A DNA stretch of 64,000 nt, from contig CM039462.1 in NCBI GenBank assembly GCA_022414725.1, forward strand, positions 420,385 through 484,384, read 5' to 3'. This DNA is from Microglena sp. YARC (taxonomy: Eukaryota; Chlorophyta; Chlorophyceae; Chlamydomonadales; Chlamydomonadaceae). A program made the position numbers and the translations under genes. The stretch's first letter is position 1. Each line of letters begins with the position of its first letter. This document shows positions 1 to 9,784 of the stretch, one piece after another. The notes beneath the pieces were generated by a model. It ran no database searches and was not told the origin of the DNA. It was given only the letters and a program-made list of their open reading frames with translations.

Positions 1-93
1 AGCATGATACGTTGGCAGGGGCGGGAACTCTTCGTGCACAGGCTTCTGTTGTTCTACAACAGGACACACATAGAGTTGCTTTGATATTTCTAT

Positions 94-470
94 TTAAATC
101 CCGCTTGCCTCATCGTCATTTGCGGCTTGATGGAGATGAAAGTCCATGATGGAGACTTCGGTGACCTTTGGTGGCGAGTAGGCCTCTATGACAATTCTTG
201 AAACGCCCTGATGGGGGATTGGCTGGGCATAAGGGAAAGTGGGGGCATCTACTTTCATCTTCTTCATCATCTTCTTCTTCTGGTTGCGAGGCAGGTACCT
301 GTGAGTGTTCTTGATGCATCCCAATACACATGGCTCTTCATTGGGTAATACCCCCTTCCCGTTTCCTCTGGGGCATTGGAACCCTGAAAACTGTTCCCGG
401 GCGTTGGTGCTTGATCTGCGCAGATGGGTGTCGACGCATAGCCGTCTGCGCGAGATAGAGAAAAAAACAT
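94..470 (-). pseudogene. Hypothetical small protein, one frameshift
   Basis: I do not recognise this gene. Two overlapping open frames on the minus strand join into one product of about 125 residues if a single base shift near position 345 is allowed. The first part begins with an ATG at 470. The second part is lysine-rich (KKKMMKKMK) followed by a proline-containing tail ending at 94. No membrane segment or known motif is visible. It lies just downstream of the broken 2OG-Fe(II) oxygenase on the same strand. It may be one decayed viral gene or two chance frames. Confidence 0.3.
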
Positions 471-510
471 GTCAGAACATACAGTTCAACAAAGTGAAAA
501 CCGCTTCGTG

Positions 511-585
511 TACAGTCGACGGAATACTAAAATGAAACCGCGTTTCGTGTAAGGGCGCAAGCGGTGTAACCTAATGGTGTAGCAA
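511..585 (+). repeat. Fragment of dispersed repeat (CGACGGAATACTAAAATGAA)
   Basis: The sequence CGACGGAATACTAAAATGAA and a downstream CCTAATGGTGTAGCAAC recur almost unchanged at 36431-36505. It is a solo end or fragment of a dispersed element whose other relatives are near 1932, 9316 and 22458. Confidence 0.5.
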
Positions 586-1272
586 CCCACGGGGCAGTTT
601 CCTATTCAAAAAACGTTCGATGCTTGCAACACAGGGAATATTGCAGACGCGACGGTACATGACCTCGCTACGATATATATATTTGCACCCCGAAAATAAC
701 TTCTAGTCGGCATGTGGTAGCATGTGGTAAAATACAAATGCAGACCCGGTTCTGGAGTGATGGTGATCTTTTCGTTCCATTCCCAATTCGGAAGTATGAC
801 TGTCTCACCCCCTTGCATATTATCGTTCAGGTACAACAAGATGTGCAAAGCCCAGTCTCACATTCATCACGCGCATAACACGTGTCGGTGTGATGGAAAA
901 TTCATCTCCCGCTCATACTTTGAGAAACGGAAAAACGGGTTAATATGTGTTGGAAAAATAACCCCACTACGTATGTATTTGCAGGGTCCAGAAAAGGAGA
1001 ATGATGAGTATTCTTTCTCGTCATGAAACCCTTGCGGAATGACTGTGCTAATTTTATCCCACACTCGTGCTGCTAGTTCTTCGCTTGTTAATGTAACACG
1101 GTTTCCTTTTGCCTGCAAACATATCTCCTCCTATGTATGGGCTTTGGAACCCTTTTTGTTCTGCCAGTTTTATCCATTCAGAGCATTCGTTTGGTGTTAA
1201 ACATCTCTGACCACAAATGCGTCAACATTTGGAAGCGAATTCGTTTTCTCTGGATGTAATGCGATCAGACAT
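571..1272 (-). pseudogene. 2OG-Fe(II) oxygenase (prolyl 4-hydroxylase-like), multiply frameshifted
   Basis: Read across frames on the minus strand, this matches the prolyl-4-hydroxylase-like 2OG-Fe(II) dioxygenases common in giant viruses and algae. In order: an ATG at 1272; LTPNECSEWIKLAEQKGF; LTSEELAARVWDKI; an HRD iron-binding motif followed by CYARDECETG in a second frame; HILLYLND..GGET; then a third frame with a possible second metal-binding His (LPHAD) and GCKYIYRSEVMYRR, which carries the usual 2-oxoglutarate-binding Arg. At least four frame changes and one in-frame TAG are needed, so no intact enzyme can be made. These enzymes hydroxylate proline or related residues using iron, oxygen and 2-oxoglutarate. 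Breaks could be decay or base-calling indels. The family call is firm, the substrate is unknown. Confidence 0.72.
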
Positions 1273-1801
1273 GTTGTTACGTGTTAGGAAGTTTTAAATG
1301 TTTTACGACCAACCGGACTGAGGGCTGAGGCGCCGAAACAAGAAAATGAGGACTCGGCAAACAAGGGTGTGCGGATAATCACACCCTGGAAATATCGATG
1401 ACAGGGTTCGCTGCTTGCTATAAAAATGACCTCGCTTAGTCAATGAGACAGACAACTATCTTATGTGCAAACAATACTCGGAAAGAATTTTTTTTAGCGT
1501 GTTTCATTTAATTGTTCCGCCGACTGTAATAATGGCATAAGGCCCGGATGCAAATGTAATCATTCGTCTCGAACTTACCTTGTGGTATGTCAGTCGCCCA
1601 CATCCATTGTATGTGCACGAGAGCTCAGAGACGTAATCGACGTTAGGGTCGATATCGACGTTGCAGTACACGCAATAGTGACACAGTGGACGTAGAGGTC
1701 ATTGTTTGTTATTCGGTGTTCGAGAAAGTGGATGTGTACACAAGCGAGCCGATCTACAGTGAATGTGTATACAAGCGAGTGATCTATATAGACGCAAACG
1801 T

Positions 1802-1862
1802 GTACCGCATGTACCGCATGAACCGCATGTACCGCATGAACCGCATGTACCGCATGACCGCA
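1802..1862. repeat. 9-bp microsatellite (GTACCGCAT / GAACCGCAT)
   Basis: About seven tandem 9-bp units alternate between GTACCGCAT and GAACCGCAT. The period is a multiple of three, so open frames run through it on both strands (His-Val-Pro or Tyr-Arg-Met repeats). These frames are artefacts of the repeat. Confidence 0.9.
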
Positions 1863-2110
1863 TGTGGTTACGGGTTCGCCACCTCTCTTGTCGCTGTCAA
1901 CCAACCAAGCGATCGAGCGATACCCAGAGGTTCTACAGTCGGCGGAAGTAAAATGAAACATATATCAGATTGAAATAAATGTACGACATGGAGGACGTCG
2001 ATGAGTTCAGAACATCTCAACGATGCAGCTGCTGTGAGACCCGCCTTTGCAACATGGTTGCACTCACTCATCGTAAGAAGCAAGACTTTATTACTGGTTG
2101 ATGAGTATAA

Positions 2111-2180
2111 GGTGTGTCCCACTTTATTTGAGAGACAACTGTAAGGTAAATGTATCCGCTTTATTTGAGAACAACTGTAT
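2111..2180 (+). repeat. Dispersed repeat, CCCACTTTATTTGAGAACAA type, two tandem copies
   Basis: A GGTGTGTCCCACTTTATTTG block ending AGAACAACTGTA, followed by a second partial copy. The same block occurs at 5036, 8179 (inverted), 8317, 15193 (inverted), 16018 and, degenerate, 36267 (inverted). All copies sit between genes. Confidence 0.8.
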
Positions 2181-2245
2181 AGTGTTTGTGTGACGTCGTG
2201 GTGTCGGAAAGAGATTGTAGTAAAATAAGGTAATCTGATTCCCGC

Positions 2246-3148
2246 ATGGCATCCGAAATGACCCAAGATATTCCTTGCATCCTTGTCGTAACAAGGATCG
2301 TGTTGGCATCAACGGAATAGTCTTAGAGGAGCTAATCGAAAACGTCTTAGTCAAAAACGACTCCAACGTGACAAACCATACAAGTCTTTACAAACGCGAA
2401 CATCACAATGCGATTACTCTCTTCACAAGCTACTTCACTCATTCCTCCTCACAATACCCCCCAATACTCGTGTTTGACGCTTCAGAAGATCCAGGGAGAT
2501 TAACCAACAACAACAACAAAGGACTGCTCGTCAAGATCTTGGAACGGGAGATGGTCGATACAGCGTCTCTTTTTCCCAATCTCAGAAAACACCAACCGGA
2601 TGGCGACACGTGCACCAATCACCGTTTGCAGGTTCGAAAACGCGTGGTCATTCTTAATATCGAATGCGCGCCCATGCACGTCCAAAAAAAGCATCCGAGT
2701 TCTCGTCGATAGATACATGGACCGCGTGCAGATCACATTCACCACATCCTCTCTATCAGGAGTGGACGCCGGTCTGCAGAGCAGAGCCATGGTACGTCCC
2801 AAGATGACCATTGCCGGCGGCATCAACATTTACAAAACCCCGCAAACCATCCCCACAACAAGATACCGCGCGCGCAGTCTTGCTCGCAAACTCATCGCTT
2901 GCAGAACTCCAAAAGAGAGAGGAAAGGTATGGATAGAAGCTGCAATATCAACCATAGGAAGGTTGTCATCCGACACGGAAGAATCCGATGGGAGCAGCAC
3001 GAGTGCGGAGGTCATCGAGATGGTCGCGTACATAGAACACATGTGCGCCACCGTCCACAGACGAAACAGAACGGACGAACGCAAGGTCATCGAAGCAGGC
3101 GCAGCGCTCTTCGTCGAATACACAAATACACTCGTGCAAGGAAATTGA
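2246..3148 (+). pseudogene. Hypothetical viral protein with frameshifts
   Basis: I do not recognise this gene. An ATG at 2246 opens a frame that closes after about 24 codons. The next frame runs to 2712 and a third from about 2590 to the stop at 3148. The last 182 codons form the longest uninterrupted part and have a normal composition, with a Ser/Asp/Glu-rich patch (DTEESDGSS). The three pieces abut in the right order on one strand, so they look like one gene of about 290 residues with two single-base shifts. No membrane segment or catalytic motif is seen. It is convergent with the SNF2 gene on the opposite strand. Confidence 0.45.
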
Positions 3149-3387
3149 GTCGATAACAAACAAAAACAACTGTACGATGCAGATCGTTGCTTTTTGGCAA
3201 TGATGCGCATCTTGGTGGATGTTCTTGGAGGCGTTCACATCGCGATCCCAAGTCTTCCCACAGTTTTTGACTGCTTTTGATACGAACGAAGGATTCGTTG
3301 AACGAAAATCATTCAGAGTGTCCCAACAATATTTTTAGAACAAAATGGAATTGAATGGGGCCCCGCCAAGTGAAGAAGTGAACGAGG

Positions 3388-4925
3388 TCACGATGGACCA
3401 ATTGAGAGCGAGCCAAGTGTCGTAGCGACCACATCGTCTTGCATTGCATCTCGAATTATTCGAGTCTTCTTCGCCTGACGCTCGAGAACATGCTCATCAA
3501 CTGAGTCCTTCGCGACCAACCGCAACACGCGAACAGTACGCTCTTGTCCACGACGGAGAACCCGTCGAATCGCCTGGTATTCGGTCACAGGGTTCCACTG
3601 CGGACGCATCATGATCACGTTGTTGAAGGCATGCTGCATGTTCAAGCCACAATTCGCGCATTCTATCTGACATACTAGCATGTGCACGCGGGTAGTCTCA
3701 CGATCCGTCCTGCACCGGTACAATGTCGAATCCCGCTCATCAATGGAGCACGCTCCGTCCAGGCGGCTCACGCAAACCTCATCCTCCCTAAATCGAGCCC
3801 CTATGAACGCCTCAAGCAAGTCCATCTCCATGATCCAGTTGCAAAAAACCACCACCCCGCTGCAGGAATCCTCGTTAGGCATCGATGCTGAAACATTCCT
3901 TGACGTTTCGAGGAGGCGCCTACACTCTCCAGCAACCGCATCGAACTTTGCGGAACTCGATGAAAATACCAAACCTTGCGAAGATGACGCAATGAGAGGG
4001 TGTGTGGCGGCCTGGCGTAGACGCAACACTCGCATAAACGCCATACTCGATGCGCACGCCGTCGCGACGATATTCCAATTCCTTCGATGTACACGAAGAC
4101 GCTGAATAGTCCTCCTTCAGCTTATCGTAATGAGCGCGCGAAATGACATCCAACGTCACAAGTCGTACCTCTATGTCAGAATTGACATCTGCCAGAGCAA
4201 CCACCGCTTCGTCGACCTCACTTGAGGGCGACGCATCTTCTTTTGCAGGTTGCTCCACCACCAGAGGGACAACGACATGGTGGTGCATGACGCGCGCGTC
4301 CCGGAGTATCGCAACGTCTTGTGCATGCACGCCCACGAAGCGAGCGAGACAAAGCACGTCTTTGTCCCGGTTGTGAACCGGAGTGGCCGTGACTGCCCAA
4401 CGGATCGAAACTCTGAGAGGCCACGTGCACACAGGCGCGATACAAAGCCGTGCCCTTGTTCCGCATGACGTGCGCCTCGTCCACCACGAATCGCCCCCAT
4501 GTCACGTCACCAAACTTAAGATAGTGGTTCCGAAGCACACCGTGTGTGGTGATCACGACCTTGCGATCAGCAAGAAAGCTAGTCGGGTTCGATACGAAGA
4601 ACCCGCCGTCTACAATGAGTGTGGGAAATACACCCGTAACCGCACGGACCGTAGGAGGCCACTCTGACAAGACCATCCTCGGCACTGCGATGAGGCATGG
4701 GAACATGTCCTTTCGGAGAGCCATCAACTCGCACATCAATCGCGTCTTTCCGAAACCTGCATCCTCTGCAAGGATTCCACCGAGGACGCCAGGAAAACTA
4801 GAACGAGTAGCACAAGCCACATCTTCACGGTCCATCATCCATTCCAGTACTTGCTCCTGCTCAGGCGTCAATTGCGGCAACTCTGAACACATGAATAAAA
4901 ACAGAGCATATTCGCCTATCCCCAA
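3388..4925 (-). pseudogene. SNF2-family helicase/ATPase, two frameshifts
   Basis: A superfamily 2 SNF2-type ATPase split over three frames. The N-terminal part has a Walker A in GGILAEDAGFGKT (family consensus ILADEMGLGKT) and a DEAH box (VVDEAHVM). The second frame carries motif III as AVTATPVHN. The third carries the C-terminal helicase motifs GLNMQHAFNNVI, PQWNP..EYQAIRR and RRGQ. Frame changes lie near 4435 and 4045. Such proteins translocate on double-stranded DNA, and in giant viruses they are linked to transcription or packaging of the genome. An internal ATG at 4892 is an alternative start to 4925. As sequenced, the protein would stop before motif III, so it is inactive unless the shifts are errors. 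Confidence 0.82.
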
Positions 4926-5035
4926 CCAACAGATTTACACTCGAATACGAAAAAATAAATCATTCAACCATGCAGCTACACTCGACGGAACCACGGACAT
5001 GTATCTGGTTTCAGGGGATATCATTCAAATTATAC

Positions 5036-5067
5036 TGAGTGTCCCCAAAATTATTTGAGAACAACTG
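5036..5067 (+). repeat. Dispersed repeat, left member of an inverted pair
   Basis: GAGTGTCCCCAAAATTATTT leading into GAGAACAACTG. The inverted mate at 8179-8207 shares the AAAATTATTTGAGAACAACTG core, so the pair flanks 3.2 kb containing three viral genes. Confidence 0.75.
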
Positions 5068-5105
5068 GATGATATACAACACGAACAAAATTACTTACCG
5101 TTAGG

Positions 5106-5950
5106 ATAAGAATACTTCAACAAAGTACAAGGAAAAAATCAACTACACGACCTCGCACCTCAACAACCGCGAAACTCGAAGACATCTGGAACAACGCGAA
5201 CTCCATCTGGAACAACTAGCCTCGAAGACTCTGGAACAACCAGGCCCTCCTCTGGAACAACTAGGCCCTCCTCTGGAGGAACAGCAAGGCCTCTCATCAG
5301 CATCTACAACACGATCAACTTCTAGAACCGGTCATCTGATCGGTTCCACCGATCGACAGGTTGTGTTTAAGGAATGCACAGAAAACAACTTGGACGATCG
5401 TAAGAAGTATGAGGTGAGCAATGTCAAATACGATGATGCCAAGCTTTCACAATCCCAAATGCAGAGTATCATGAAATGGGCACTAGACAAGTGGAAAACA
5501 AAGGGGAATGTAGAGTTCAACTTAAAGACGTACAAAGGGATGAAGACTCTCGAGGAAGAACTCATGTGCCGTTTCTTGCGACCATCCGAACTCATCAAGC
5601 TCATGTACATGATGGACATGTCAATCTTCCTTCGCGAGGTCACTGTGCCTATCAAACCAACTATTTCGGCTGAAGATATAGTCGGGCACTTGGGAGTCAA
5701 CGCGTACGCGCTGACTAAGAAGTTTGACCTCATGTACGTGTGGTACCACTCTAAAGACAATAATCTCGTCATGTACGCGGTTGAACAGGGATACAAGGCG
5801 GGTGAAGGAAAGGGGAAAATCGAACAAGCCATCAAGTCCCTAGAAGGTAAAGGCTTCGTCAACCCCGACAAAAGCATCGTATGGAAGATGAAACACACGC
5901 CTGTCCAACCAGGGTCAGCTGCAGACAAACACCTCAAAAACCTTAGATGA
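5106..5950 (+). CDS. Hypothetical protein without a clear start codon
   Basis: I do not recognise this protein. The frame is open from just after a TAG at 5103-5105 to the stop after 5950, but the first in-frame ATG is at 5459. Before that lies a Glu/Leu/Gln/Pro-rich repeat (LEQPGPPLEQLGPPLEEQ, about 5213-5280) with coding-like periodicity. A GTG at 5363 is a poor candidate in a eukaryotic-type virus. Either translation starts at 5459, giving about 163 residues, or the true start was lost by a shift or splice. The C-terminal two thirds are charged and mixed alpha/beta in look, with no membrane segment. It is transcribed toward the RING-finger gene at 6155. Confidence 0.5.
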
Positions 5951-6154
5951 CGCATTGCACATCAACAAAGACGTCGTGTTCTTTTGGACCACGTGGGAAG
6001 AGGCGATCGCTTAAGTGTGGCCGTACACAATGAGCTATGTTCCGTCGAGTGTAAAGTATCAACAATAACTTCTTCCACAAGATGATGCATCCAATGCGCA
6101 TGCAAAGCAAGTGTAAATGATCTAAACGACCTATACATCCCATTCAATCCGACA

Positions 6155-6982
6155 ATGGCATGCGAATCATTCTGTGCATTGTGCCACTTTCCGATGAAAG
6201 CGACACAAAAAAGCGTACAACTCGCATGCTGCCAAGCAGAATGTCACGATAAATGCATGAACGCGGCCATACAGACGCGGGACAAGTGCCCCAAGTGCGA
6301 TGAACCCTTCTCATCAGCGGATGCGATGACGAGTGATGATGATCTGCCACACAGAGCCAATACCGATGGAAAAGACGATGATGCGCATGAAGCGGATCTT
6401 GTGCCTCAAGACGAAGACATACGTCGAGTATCGTCGGATACCCAAAACAGGAGTATATCAAACATCATTGCACGTGTGTCGGCAGCTATGAACGCGACCT
6501 CTTCCGTGGTGTCGGCAGCTATGAACGCGAAATCTCCCGTTGTGTCGGCAGCTATGAACGCGAAATCTTCCGTGGTGTCAGGCAGCGGTTCAACGTTTAG
6601 CGAGAGGATGAGAATACGGAAAGGGACAGAGGAGCGATCCCATCCCGTCGATAATCGTTCAAAAATCAAGGACGACATTCATCACTACAAGGATGAAGAA
6701 ACCTCTTCGATGAAGGGTGATAGTGGGCGAAAGGATGACATCACACAACTTCACCACCTCCATGAATTGATCGTGGTATGTTGCGCAATGTCATTGTTGC
6801 TGTGGTTATTTTTTCTCGAACGGCATCTAAAAATCGTTCGCGTCTTCAAGGAATGCGTACCCCCTTGCCAACTCATGAGAACACGCCACCTTATTTCCCT
6901 GAGGAGGACGCTTCCCACGCTTGCTCACAGTAGCAGGGAAGATGCTGATCTGCGCACAGGAGCGAGATCCAACATACGTTGA
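6155..6982 (+). CDS. RING-type zinc finger membrane protein
   Basis: A protein of 275 residues that starts with a RING-like zinc finger: C7-x2-C10, C25/C26, C30-H31, C34 and C45-x2-C48. RING fingers usually act as E3 ubiquitin ligases by binding an E2 enzyme. A low-complexity middle follows, with three to four tandem copies of VVSAAMNAKSS (residues about 108-145). A hydrophobic segment, about residues 206-226 (LIVVCCAMSLLLWLFFLERH), is probably a membrane anchor. The 3' end overlaps the convergent YqaJ gene by 58 bp, so the last residues may be read-through rather than selected sequence. Viral RING proteins often manipulate host ubiquitination; the role here is inferred. Confidence 0.72.
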   Translation: MACESFCALCHFPMKATQKSVQLACCQAECHDKCMNAAIQTRDKCPKCDEPFSSADAMTSDDDLPHRANTDGKDDDAHEADLVPQDEDIRRVSSDTQNRSISNIIARVSAAMNATSSVVSAAMNAKSPVVSAAMNAKSSVVSGSGSTFSERMRIRKGTEERSHPVDNRSKIKDDIHHYKDEETSSMKGDSGRKDDITQLHHLHELIVVCCAMSLLLWLFFLERHLKIVRVFKECVPPCQLMRTRHLISLRRTLPTLAHSSREDADLRTGARSNIR

Positions 6983-8103
6983 TCATACATATCCTTGTCG
7001 AAACGGAGACACGTGACATCATTCCAAACACCCTCGAGGGTATCGATCATGCGAGCGGAGAAATCAGTATCAGCATGCACCTTGACGGTGCTATGCTTTC
7101 GAACCTTCCACCATATGATATTCACACGGTACGAGTCGTCAAGTGAGGACGACTCCGCATCCACGAATACGCGAAGGTGATCGAGCAACGATTGGGGTGA
7201 TGAATCAGATTTCCCACCACCCACAATATGATTGTCTCTGCCGAAACAGGGTGGATACACGTAGGACGGAGGCTCATTGCTACCATGCTTTATCTTCTCT
7301 ACAAATACACCACGGAAAGCGGACTTCATAATGGACTCGTCACGCGAGATTTCTGCGAACTCAGCCTCTATCTCTTCCTCTGATTGAAGGATGTCGAACT
7401 CGACCTCAAAGTAATCGCACTCGAGCAAACCGGACACCGCCAACTGACCCTGAATCTGGAGGTAGTACTGCATCGGTACGGTACCGTCGATCTTTCGACG
7501 CCATGGACACTTGATCTCGAGCATCACGCCATCCTCGGTCACGCCGTCAGGAGAGGCGCCTAGGAATGACTTCGATGCATGGCGGAGGAGACCGAACTCG
7601 TGCACGAGAACGTTCGTGTTCAAGGTACTATACAAGGAACATGCGACAGGCTCGAACATGATGCCCCACCGGAGAGGAGGAATAGAACAATCGAATGGTT
7701 TTGGCAGCACGTGCCCACACTTCTTCTCAAGAAAGTCGCGATGTGTACCAAATTTACCAAGACCCACAGCTTGACCAAAGTCACTCGCTGTTATCATCGT
7801 ATCGCGAACTAAGTACCACGGAGGAGTACGTTGAGGAATACCGGGCGACTCAATCAAAGCACGCAGCGTCTGGCGCGCAACTTTGACATACCGAGTACGC
7901 TCTCTTATATCTGACTCATGGACATCACGCCCCATTGCGGCAGAAGCAATCAAATGCAAAGCAGCACCGCTGCCCTCACCACAACCCATCGCACGCATCA
8001 AGCGGTCGATACATGCCGATTTATCCTCCGAGCCACGGATGCAATGGGACGAGATGCTCTCAAGCACCTGATCCTCGGGAATGAGAGGGGGGATCGGAGC
8101 CAT
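6925..8103 (-). CDS. YqaJ/lambda-type viral exonuclease (recombinase)
   Basis: An intact 392-residue nuclease of the YqaJ family, PD-(D/E)xK fold, as found in most giant viruses. Visible motifs are TPPWYLVRDTMITASDFG (residues 94-110), WGIMFEP with E151, SPDG with the metal-binding D186, LEIKCPW with E196 and K198, and QYYLQIQGQ (212-220), the usual glutamine motif. These enzymes resect double-stranded DNA 5' to 3' to make single strands for annealing and recombination-dependent replication. The start at 8103 gives an N-terminal arm of about 90 residues, as in viral members. It is the best preserved small gene in this part of the window and overlaps the RING gene tail to tail. Confidence 0.92.
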   Translation of the reverse strand: MAPIPPLIPEDQVLESISSHCIRGSEDKSACIDRLMRAMGCGEGSGAALHLIASAAMGRDVHESDIRERTRYVKVARQTLRALIESPGIPQRTPPWYLVRDTMITASDFGQAVGLGKFGTHRDFLEKKCGHVLPKPFDCSIPPLRWGIMFEPVACSLYSTLNTNVLVHEFGLLRHASKSFLGASPDGVTEDGVMLEIKCPWRRKIDGTVPMQYYLQIQGQLAVSGLLECDYFEVEFDILQSEEEIEAEFAEISRDESIMKSAFRGVFVEKIKHGSNEPPSYVYPPCFGRDNHIVGGGKSDSSPQSLLDHLRVFVDAESSSLDDSYRVNIIWWKVRKHSTVKVHADTDFSARMIDTLEGVWNDVTCLRFDKDMYDQRMLDLAPVRRSASSLLL

Positions 8104-8178
8104 GTATATAAATTATCAGCAGAAAGGGTTTGAAGTAATTGTTTTTTTTTATTGAATAACAATTCCGCTTTAAGCATA

Positions 8179-8207
8179 CAGTTGTTCTCAAATAATTTTG
8201 GGACACA
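8179..8207 (-). repeat. Dispersed repeat, right member of an inverted pair
   Basis: Reverse complement of the 5036 copy (core CAGTTGTTCTCAAATAATTT followed by TGGGACAC). It lies 75 bp upstream of the YqaJ start codon. Confidence 0.75.
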
Positions 8208-8316
8208 GACGGTTTAACGGTTTACCAAAGAGGCGACTCTGAATATTTTCGAGAACCTCTTCAACTTGCTACGTTGCCCAAAAGCAACGATCTGCAGTCT
8301 GGATGATTATAATGTG

Positions 8317-8350
8317 GGGTGTGTTCCCACTTTATTTTAGAACAACTGTA
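8317..8350 (+). repeat. Dispersed repeat, CCCACTTTATTT type
   Basis: Copy of the intergenic repeat, preceded by CTGGATGATTATAA, the same lead-in as at 16003-16017. It ends 9 bp before the stop codon of the protease gene on the other strand. Confidence 0.75.
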
Positions 8351-8358
8351 ATTCAAGC

Positions 8359-9262
8359 TCACTTTCGTTTTTGAACCTTTCTAAATATGAAGTCTCGAGC
8401 ACAGTTTAGAGCATCGTCATCTGTCATCGAGTACGCGCAAAGGTTACGAAACAACGAGGTAGTAGTGATGCAGTTGATGATAAAAGAAATGCTATATAGT
8501 CCGCACTCGCTGCCTCCGTACTGCTTCTGGATCGTGTTCCAACCTATGGGGACGTCTGTGCCGGCGACAAAACGCTTCATGAATTGCAAAATAGGAGCAG
8601 GTGGCTCTTTGCCAAGGGAATCATAGTAATACAACCCGTAGCGATGGGCTTAGATCGGTCGATGCAACCGTACATGGCAGCCCAGTGAGAACCTCCCATC
8701 CACGACGGGTCCATGTTTACAACAACACCAAAGTCGGTCTTGCCACCAGTTGTCTCTGAAAAAGTATTCGCATGAATATTGCAAAGCTCAGGAACCACGG
8801 AAATGCAACGCCTCTGCATATACGCGTCTCCCGGGGGACGGGAGGAGTCATCAACAACCGTGTCGTCGATTTCAGGATCCTGAAAGTTTAGAGGATGGAC
8901 ACCTAAAAAACGAAAGTGAGGATGATTGTCCTCGTACTGATCCAACACGTTCCAAATATCGAAGGTGTCCAGCAAATGATGAGGCTCTCCATCGCTCCAC
9001 GTAGGACGAAATGCGGAAGAGAATGAACGAGGGATATGGGGGTTTTTTTCTGCAACCACTCAACTTCCTGACCGAGAGACGTGCCGAAATGTTTGTGCAA
9101 CATGGCTGAAAATAAATACAGGTTGATTCCCGAAGAAGAACTTGTACCACCAATAGACACATTCAATCCGGAACGTTTGGCAATTGTTTCCAATTGTTTA
9201 GGGGAGAAACATGTATCCGTATTCGATACGTACTTTGAATGCGAAGGATGACAACGACTCAT
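8359..9262 (-). pseudogene. Ulp1/adenain-like cysteine protease (peptidase C48), two frameshifts
   Basis: A giant-virus C48 cysteine protease in three frames. The N-terminal part starts with ATG at 9262 and includes TCFSPKQLETIAKRSG. After a shift near 9050 the middle holds DIWNVLDQYE, FRFLGVHPLNF, and GGSHWAAMYG with the catalytic His. After a second shift near 8640 come YYYDSLGKEPPAPI (catalytic Asp), IQKQYGG (oxyanion Gln) and SECGLYSISFI (catalytic Cys). In poxviruses and asfarviruses the homologue cleaves core or polyprotein precursors during virion maturation. All catalytic residues are kept, so the breaks look recent or technical. As sequenced no active enzyme results. Confidence 0.85.
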
Positions 9263-9315
9263 GGGTTGTGAGTTACTTACATTTGGTCTCAAATATTTTT
9301 GGTACACTGTAATGT

Positions 9316-9562
9316 GAATTATACTCGACGGAACAGTAAAATTAAACATATATCAGATGGAAATAAATGTACGACATCGCCGTTAGAAAATTGGCGTTGA
9401 CTTGGGTGTGTTAAAAAAGAACATCAGTCGATCAACTCGGACCGGGACCGCTGCTCCGCTCTCACAATCGCAAGGCTGCAATGCATGGAACTGCTGGGTC
9501 TAGGATTTACCGGTGCAAGGCCGTTTTGTTCATGGGCTACAACAAACATGATGGTGTTCCAT
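9316..9562 (-). repeat. Dispersed element (copy of 36508-36765, inverted)
   Basis: The block from ACTCGACGGAACAGTAAAAT through TAACGG-like and GGACCGGGACCGCTGCTC sequences to AACATGATGGTGTTCCA is the reverse complement of 36508-36765 over most of its length. Partial relatives lie at 1498, 1932, 22458 and 50390. The GATGGTGTTCCA end resembles the terminal repeat of the element at 43392-43589, so this may be a non-autonomous transposon family. Confidence 0.65.
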
Positions 9563-9585
9563 CGCCCCCGCGTGGACGTACACTC

Positions 9586-9747
9586 AATGGGCGTTCCTGC
9601 CTCCCGGAGAATTTTTTGAAATTTATACTCAGAATTTAGAGTCTCCGGAACGACTCGCTAGCCTGATATATCAACACCGAGAAATCCCAATTCCGCTCCA
9701 TGTTTCGCAAACAGTAAAAATCCGACGTGAGGCAGGAACGCCCAATT
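9586..9747. mobile_element. Small inverted-repeat element (MITE) sharing ends with the 7 kb transposon, TSD ACTC
   Basis: Left end AATGGGCGTTCCTGCCTCCC, right end GAGGCAGGAACGCCCAATT in inverted orientation, 162 bp in all. The flanks carry a direct repeat ACTC at 9582-9585 and 9748-9751. The termini match those of the 24766-31826 transposon, so it is most likely mobilised by that family's transposase. Confidence 0.85.
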
Positions 9748-9784
9748 ACTCCCGAAAGCGGTTTCATTTTAGTCTTCAATCGAG

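Larger units (their letters stand above)
1273..2245. other. Gene-free stretch with repeats
   Basis: No convincing gene. It holds two copies of the dispersed repeat facing each other (1498-1533 and 1932-1989), a 9-bp microsatellite (1802-1862) and the TTTGAGAACAACTGTA repeat (2111-2180). Open frames across the microsatellite are caused by its 9-bp period. Confidence 0.6.

Noticed and set aside
1590..1973. Open frames on both strands across the 9-bp microsatellite
   Set aside because: Repeat period is a multiple of three; products are His-Ala-Val or Met-Tyr-Arg repeats with no other coding sign.
5036..8207. The inverted repeat pair as a transposon carrying the RING and YqaJ genes
   Set aside because: Other copies of the same short repeat lie singly between viral genes, and the enclosed genes are normal viral genes, so a composite element is not supported. 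Kept only as a repeat pair.
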